Source: Clostridium cellulovorans 743B
GTDB taxonomy: Bacteria > Bacillota > Clostridia > Clostridiales > Clostridiaceae
DNA length: 64,000 nucleotides
Direction: 5' to 3'
Assembly: GCF_000145275.1 (NCBI RefSeq)
Contig: NC_014393.1
Span: forward strand, 4,774,001-4,838,000
The notes beneath the pieces are model-generated. The model had not been told where the DNA came from, made no database searches, and was given only the letters and a program-made list of their open reading frames with translations. The position numbers were made by a program, and so were the translations under genes. Positions 60,379-64,000 of the stretch are shown here, in pieces. Within the stretch, counting starts at the first letter, position 1; every line of letters starts with the position of its first letter.

Positions 60379-60678
60379 ATGCAACTTGAATTAGGATTAT
60401 TCGACAGAAAAATTTACCTTATTGCCTTAGAACTTAACCAGCCATTTACCATTGATGACTGGACTTCTGCTGTACAAGCGGAACACCCGACTTGGACTAA
60501 AAAGAATATACAAAATCGTGTAAAAAATATGCTCCGTCAAAATCTTCTATCCAAGCATCGTAAAGGCTTTAAATCCTACTACTCTTGCTTGGTTACCCGT
60601 GATGAATTTCTTGCAGCAGAATTTGTTTCCACCGGAAACATCGATATTAACAATAATCCTTTTATGTTAGGTCTCTAA
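60379..60678 (+). CDS. BlaI/MecI-like winged-helix protein
   Basis: 99 aa. Residues ~18-75 (NQPFTIDDWTSAVQAEHPTWTKKNIQNRVKNMLRQNLLSKHRKGFKSYYSCLVTRDEFLAAE) follow the penicillinase-repressor winged-helix pattern: an entry helix, a recognition helix and a wing ending in aromatic residues. It is convergent with the next gene, with a 4-bp overlap of stops. The adjacent palindrome could be its operator. The assignment to the BlaI fold is by eye and tentative. Confidence 0.6.
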   Translation: MQLELGLFDRKIYLIALELNQPFTIDDWTSAVQAEHPTWTKKNIQNRVKNMLRQNLLSKHRKGFKSYYSCLVTRDEFLAAEFVSTGNIDINNNPFMLGL

Positions 60679-61040
60679 TACCAAGCAACCGTACCCTGTT
60701 CTAACACTGTGCCTTCATCATAGGCCTCTGCAATTTTGCTCATGGCATGGGAAGCATAGTAATAAAAAACATCATCCTCTGTCGCTGTCGGTAATTCTGC
60801 CTCAGTCAGTGGCGGTTCTCCATTTTCTTTACGCATTTCATTGATGCTATCACGTAGTTCGTTTAGTTCTGATGCCGGAATATGCCTTAGAGAATCTCTT
60901 TCCGCAGGCTGAACAATAAAAATTTTCTCTTCATCGATGTTAATTCCAATTATTCCAGCAGAACTATTCTTATCATTCTCTGGGAAATATTCATATCGTA
61001 TTTCCTTTTCTGCCTTATACAGCAACTTGAATGTAACCAT
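60675..61040 (-). CDS. Unknown accessory protein (121 aa)
   Basis: MVTFKLLYKAEKEIRYEYFPENDKN..., with IIGINIDEEKIFIVQPAERDS and a helical end DVFYYYASHAMSKIAEAYDEG. It looks like a small alpha/beta protein; no family was recognised. It is the last gene of a short operon (HIRAN, 61053, 60675) with gaps of 14 and 12 bp. AGGAGAGGAAGAT precedes the ATG. Confidence 0.7.
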   Translation of the reverse strand: MVTFKLLYKAEKEIRYEYFPENDKNSSAGIIGINIDEEKIFIVQPAERDSLRHIPASELNELRDSINEMRKENGEPPLTEAELPTATEDDVFYYYASHAMSKIAEAYDEGTVLEQGTVAWY

Positions 61041-61052
61041 ATCTTCCTCTCC

Positions 61053-61514
61053 TTAAATCCCCTGATATGTACCAGATGTTTCTTTTGAGCCAATCAAGAT
61101 ACCCTGTTCAAATTCCAACTCATAAGTTTCATCGTATGAATGTGGTCCTGTGAATGCTCTACCCAAGAAACTCTTATTTAGATGCTTGCCGATTATAATT
61201 GTTCCAGTATAAGTCACAGGCATTTTCAGCTTGTTATATACATGGAAATCGCCCCATCGAGATTTATCAACTGCCTCAACGCCATTTATAGATGGGTAAA
61301 CATCGTCCTCACAATTCACTTCTAGTTTATCAATAAATAGTTGGCTCTGCTTTACTGAAAAATGTATGATAAACCCCTTCCAACAAGCTGTATGAGGAGC
61401 TTCTGGCTTTAAACCAAATTTTTCAGGGTCGAACAACTCATACACATCACTTGCAGCTATAAAAATATACTCTTTTTTATTCCAATCAAATGGATCCGTC
61501 ATTTGCTGTGACAT
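61053..61514 (-). CDS. Unknown accessory protein (153 aa)
   Basis: MSQQMTDPFDWNKKEYIFIAASDVYELFDPEKFG..., a beta-rich protein with YPSINGVEAVDKSRWGDFHVYNKL, GTIIIGKHLNKSFLGR and ELEFEQGILIGSKETSGTYQG. No catalytic motif is seen. It is probably cytoplasmic. Co-directional with the HIRAN gene (14-bp gap), so probably a functional partner. Confidence 0.7.
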   Translation of the reverse strand: MSQQMTDPFDWNKKEYIFIAASDVYELFDPEKFGLKPEAPHTACWKGFIIHFSVKQSQLFIDKLEVNCEDDVYPSINGVEAVDKSRWGDFHVYNKLKMPVTYTGTIIIGKHLNKSFLGRAFTGPHSYDETYELEFEQGILIGSKETSGTYQGI

Positions 61515-61528
61515 ACACCCACCTGCCT

Positions 61529-61897
61529 TTATTCAGATAAATCAAGGTTACGTTCCATTGTGTGATAACCCTCCATACCTTCAGTAACACCCTGAACCAT
61601 AGTTTCTTCTTTTAGTTCACAAAGTACACCCTGTGGTATTACATATTTTACTACACCAACCGCAGTATCGGCAATACGGTCATATAGCCTACCCGCACTC
61701 ATGCTCTCACCTTGTACCGTGTATGGACTGTTAGCCACATATCCAACATGACCTAGACCTTCCAGTTCTACTTTAATTGCCTCTGTGTCCGCTTCGTTAT
61801 CTGGTTCTTTAATCAATTTCACTTCCATGCCCGGTTCGAAAAATTCCTGACCGTAATGATGCTTTGTACCCGTAATTGTAAAATAGATTTTCTTCAT
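61529..61897 (-). CDS. HIRAN-domain protein
   Basis: 122 aa from the ATG at 61897 (GGAGGAAGACGCT). The HIRAN fold is recognised by ITGTKHHYGQEFFEPGMEVKLIKEPDNEADTEAIKVEL and HVGYVANSPYTV. HIRAN domains bind DNA ends or stalled structures and are usually fused to SNF2 enzymes; stand-alone copies occur in mobile elements. The C-terminal part VGVVKYVIPQGVLCEL is conserved in such short forms. It is the first substantial gene of the accessory operon. Confidence 0.82.
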   Translation of the reverse strand: MKKIYFTITGTKHHYGQEFFEPGMEVKLIKEPDNEADTEAIKVELEGLGHVGYVANSPYTVQGESMSAGRLYDRIADTAVGVVKYVIPQGVLCELKEETMVQGVTEGMEGYHTMERNLDLSE

Positions 61898-61917
61898 AGC
61901 GTCTTCCTCCATATTTT

Positions 61918-61986
61918 CTATACACCTTTTAACAACTCGCCTAATACAACAAATGGGAACACTAAAATACAAATTATAACTAACAT
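61918..61986 (-). CDS. Hydrophobic micropeptide (22 aa)
   Basis: Reads MLVIICILVFPFVVLGELL and three more residues to a TAG. The ATG at 61984-61986 is preceded by AAAGGAGGGATGGAT at ideal spacing; a second ATG two codons earlier is too close to the site. It would be one membrane-spanning helix with a charged C-terminus, the plan of phage type I toxins or small membrane regulators. It ends 20 bp before the HIRAN start, so it could also be a leader for coupled translation. Confidence 0.5.
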   Translation of the reverse strand: MLVIICILVFPFVVLGELLKGV

Positions 61987-62085
61987 ATCCATCCCTCCTT
62001 TGATGGTGCTGTTTTTTTTGTTGATTTAAGAATATAAAATTTGCTGTCCCAAAAACCGGACTTATACTCTTCAAAATTGACCTTA

Positions 62086-62114
62086 TTGACCTTTTATACA
62101 AATTATGATATATT
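62086..62114 (+). promoter_or_regulatory. Promoter of the 62156 gene
   Basis: TTGACC (62086-62091), a 17-bp spacer and TATATT (62109-62114). ATTGACCTT is repeated 10 bp upstream (62076-62094), which may be an operator half-site pair. Confidence 0.65.
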
Positions 62115-62155
62115 TTTACGCGAACACCTGTTTGCTTTTAAGAAGGAGGGATTCT

Positions 62156-62422
62156 GTGGCTGCAATCATATCACACGGACTTAGTGACTGTGCACACTTA
62201 AAAATAGTATCCGTGATTTCTTCATTCGATTGTGATGGAAATATTATGCCTCTATATGTTAGAATTGGAGGAGAATCATTAAAAATTTATAATGCTTATC
62301 AGGCCGACTCTACCTTTAACCTACTCCACTTTAAATGTGAGATAATGGATTACGATAGGGTCAAACCAATAAAGTTGACATACCACATCAATGACCATCG
62401 TTGGAGTATGCCACTTCAATAA
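62156..62422 (+). CDS. Unknown small phage protein (88 aa)
   Basis: GTG start at 62156 behind AAGGAGGGATTCT; the upstream open frame from 62105 lacks a site. Reads MAAIISHGLSDCAHLKIVSVISSFD and contains MPLYVRIGGESLKIYNAYQ and KPIKLTYHINDHRWSMPLQ. It is a predicted beta-rich small protein, no family recognised. It has its own promoter and a terminator at 62462-62512. Confidence 0.65.
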   Translation: MAAIISHGLSDCAHLKIVSVISSFDCDGNIMPLYVRIGGESLKIYNAYQADSTFNLLHFKCEIMDYDRVKPIKLTYHINDHRWSMPLQ

Positions 62423-62461
62423 TTACACATAACACACATAACATAACACGAATAGAGTAAA

Positions 62462-62512
62462 GGAAGATGTTTACTAGGCGTATTGCGTCCATCTAAACAT
62501 TTTCCTTTTTTT
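62462..62512 (+). terminator. Terminator before the right-end recombinase
   Basis: Stem GGAAGATGTTTA/TAAACATTTTCC (one mismatch) with inner GC pairs, followed by TTTTTTT. Confidence 0.75.
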
Positions 62513-62595
62513 ATGCCCTCTTATGCGGTAATACAGGATTGGAAAGGAGGTGATGCCCATGCGAGTCAAATCTACTGACAGGAGGTACATAAGAA

Positions 62596-63828
62596 ATGGC
62601 AAAGAGACTGGACGCTGCACGAATAGAGAAAGCCCGCCACAGTAGCGAGAACTCTAGCAACCGCCGTGAAGAAGAAAAGCAACGTATCCAAGATACCATT
62701 GCTAAAAACCGATCTGGCGAAAGGCGAGGCAGGGTTATTATGCCTGAAAAGAAAATGTACGCATTTCAAGAAGCTAAAAAGATTCGTGTTGCCGCATACT
62801 GTCGTGTAAGTACAGCAGAGGAAGCACAGGTCGGAAGTTTTGAAATGCAAGTACAACACTTTCAGTCTGTTATCGATAGTAATCCTAATTATGAATTAGT
62901 CAAAATCTATACAGACGAAGGAATCTCAGGCACATCTATTAACAAGCGTAAAGGTTTCCAAGAAATGATTGAGGATGCTTGTGCAGGCAAAATCGACCTT
63001 ATTCTGACAAAAAGTATCAGCCGTTTTGGTAGAAACATTGTAGACATTCTTACTACCCTACGACAGTTGGGAGACTTGAATCCACCTGTTGCTGTTCACT
63101 TTGAGTCAGAAGGTATCAACACAAGTGATGCCGGAAACAAGTTACTAATATCTATCCTGTCAGCTTTAGCAGAATTGGAGAGCCAACAGAAAAGTATTGC
63201 TATCAAGGAAGGTATACGATACCGAATGCAAGAAGGTCTTTATAAATTCTCGGTGCGAAACACCATCGGATATTATAGAGATTATGCGGGTCGTGTAAAA
63301 ATCGAGCCTGCCGAAGCAGAAATTGTACACTACATCTTTGATAGCTTTACAGGTGGTGCTACTCCACAAGAAATTGCAGATTCATTAACTGCACAAGGCA
63401 TTCGCTCTCCAAAAGGCAAGGAGTGTTGGAATGTCAGCACAATTAAAGGCATTCTCCGCAACGAAAAATATGTAGGGGATGTTCTATATCAAAAAACATA
63501 TTCAAAGGATTATTTATCCCATAAGAGCGTCAAGAATGATGATGTATTACCTCAATGGTATTGGGAAAATGTGCATCCTGCCATCATTAAGCGTAACCAA
63601 TGGCTCTTGGCACAAGAACTCTTACAGAAAGGGAAATGGACAAAACGTGGCAACAAGCCAATTGCTGCCATTCAAAAGAAGTTTACTGTATCGAGAGTTA
63701 AATCCGGAGCATTGCGAGGATTCTTCATTTTGGATATGGCATGGTCAAACGATGAACGTGACCAATTTATAAAAATTATAAACAGTATAAACGAGCTGGA
63801 AGAAGCTCCAACAGAAGAAAGGAAGTAA
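62596..63828 (+). CDS. Third phage serine recombinase, without zinc ribbon
   Basis: 410 aa. A basic N-terminal extension of ~50 residues precedes the catalytic domain (~55-215): nucleophile in YCRVSTAEEAQVG, SISRFGRN, LAELESQQKS. A Recombinase domain (~220-335, NTIGYYRDYAGRV, WNVSTIKGILRNEKYVGD) follows. It then ends in an unusual tail (FTVSRVKSGALRGFFILDMAWS, IKIINSINELEE) in place of zinc ribbon and coiled coil. AGGAGGTACATAAGAA precedes the ATG. It lies at the other prophage end from the two left recombinases and close to them in a circular form, so the three may act together. Confidence 0.87.
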   Translation: MAKRLDAARIEKARHSSENSSNRREEEKQRIQDTIAKNRSGERRGRVIMPEKKMYAFQEAKKIRVAAYCRVSTAEEAQVGSFEMQVQHFQSVIDSNPNYELVKIYTDEGISGTSINKRKGFQEMIEDACAGKIDLILTKSISRFGRNIVDILTTLRQLGDLNPPVAVHFESEGINTSDAGNKLLISILSALAELESQQKSIAIKEGIRYRMQEGLYKFSVRNTIGYYRDYAGRVKIEPAEAEIVHYIFDSFTGGATPQEIADSLTAQGIRSPKGKECWNVSTIKGILRNEKYVGDVLYQKTYSKDYLSHKSVKNDDVLPQWYWENVHPAIIKRNQWLLAQELLQKGKWTKRGNKPIAAIQKKFTVSRVKSGALRGFFILDMAWSNDERDQFIKIINSINELEEAPTEERK

Positions 63829-63834
63829 AAAACT

Positions 63835-64000
63835 ATGGCACTTAATTTTGCAAATTTAAAACTTGAGGTAATCGACATCACATCTAACTCTACACCAGAA
63901 ATATATGTTAACAATAATGGTGTTACATTCAGCAAGCGTGTTCTTGAAGATTTAGGTTATCCACAGTATGTACAATTCTATACCGACCCTGAAAATAAAG
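63835..64000 (+). CDS. Unknown protein, N-terminal part (runs off the window)
   Basis: ATG at 63835 behind AAAGGAAG, six bases after the recombinase stop. 55 codons are visible: MALNFANLKLEVIDITSNS, PEIYVNNNGVTFSKRVLEDLGYPQYVQFYTDPENK. The segment VTFSKRVLEDLGYP looks like a small DNA- or peptide-binding helix, but no family is assigned. It is probably co-transcribed with the recombinase, perhaps as an accessory factor. Confidence 0.6.
   Translation, partial: MALNFANLKLEVIDITSNSTPEIYVNNNGVTFSKRVLEDLGYPQYVQFYTDPENK

Noticed and set aside
62560..62646. 28-codon frame MRVKSTDRRYIRNGK... overlapping the third recombinase start
   Set aside because: It has a good GGAGG site but overlaps the recombinase start in another frame and gives an arginine-rich fragment. 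It may be a coupling leader, but there is not enough support to call a gene.
8362..63828. tRNA gene as prophage attachment site
   Set aside because: No tRNA-like cloverleaf was seen at the left junction, and serine recombinases usually target protein genes, consistent with the sigma-like gene.

Overview
The window reads as a chromosomal segment of a gut-type Clostridia (Bacillota), most like Lachnospiraceae. The basis is low to moderate GC, strong GGAGG ribosome sites, frequent GTG/TTG starts, a tet(O)/cysteine-rich KTR pair, tnpV, and a siphophage whose proteins resemble those of Lachnospiraceae prophages. The species cannot be named from this sequence alone. No tRNA, rRNA or CRISPR array was seen.

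Left edge (1-2265, minus strand): the end of a secondary-metabolite cassette of the fkbH/fkbI/fkbJ/fkbK type. These genes build hydroxy- or methoxymalonyl-ACP extender units for polyketide or hybrid assembly lines. fkbH runs off the window and the fkbK-like dehydrogenase has lost its N-terminal half. Next come scars of mobile DNA: a 1.2-kb cassette holding a single short serine recombinase between two imperfect 33-bp repeats (2257-3512), a decapitated beta-lactamase-fold serine hydrolase, and a tnpV remnant fused to it. A tet(O) tetracycline-resistance gene follows with its promoter, leader peptide and attenuator (4809-7037), then a KTR zinc-binding protein and a sigma-70-like regulator (7750-8355) whose 3' end appears to be the prophage insertion point.

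From about 8.26 kb to beyond the right edge lies an apparently intact HK97-type siphoprophage. Its left end holds two overlapping large serine recombinases, a SHOCT protein and an HTH/zinc protein. Reading leftwards on the minus strand, the structural block is small terminase, large terminase, portal, Clp-like protease, capsid, connectors, tail tube, gpG/gpGT with a -1 frameshift site, tape measure, Dit, Tal, a GH18-type tail protein, holin and endolysin. Between the small and large terminase genes is a 7.7-kb cargo block: a short S-adenosylmethionine synthetase, an adenine/N4-type and a cytosine DNA methyltransferase, an amidoligase, a gamma-glutamylcyclotransferase and several small proteins. 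Replication genes diverge from about 45.1 kb: primase/helicase, VRR-NUC nuclease and SNF2 helicase on the minus strand, and a RecB-like nuclease, ssDNA-binding protein and family A DNA polymerase on the plus strand.

The right end (50.9-63.8 kb) holds the lysogeny and accessory genes. They include a Cro/CI-type repressor and a six-gene operon comprising an HTH regulator, two C5-cytosine methyltransferases, an McrB-like ATPase and an LlaJI/McrC-like nuclease subunit (an LlaJI-type restriction-modification system), and a large ImmA/IrrE-HTH protein. A small operon of a micropeptide, a HIRAN protein and two unknown proteins follows, then a third phage serine recombinase.

The most unusual signals are non-coding. 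One is a repeated leader element with an invariant 17-mer, present five times upstream of three different phage operons. Another is a family of four near-identical promoters sharing a conserved spacer. There are also two sets of 10-bp-phased repeats around the ArpU-like late-regulator gene, and a 36-bp operator-like palindrome before the restriction operon.
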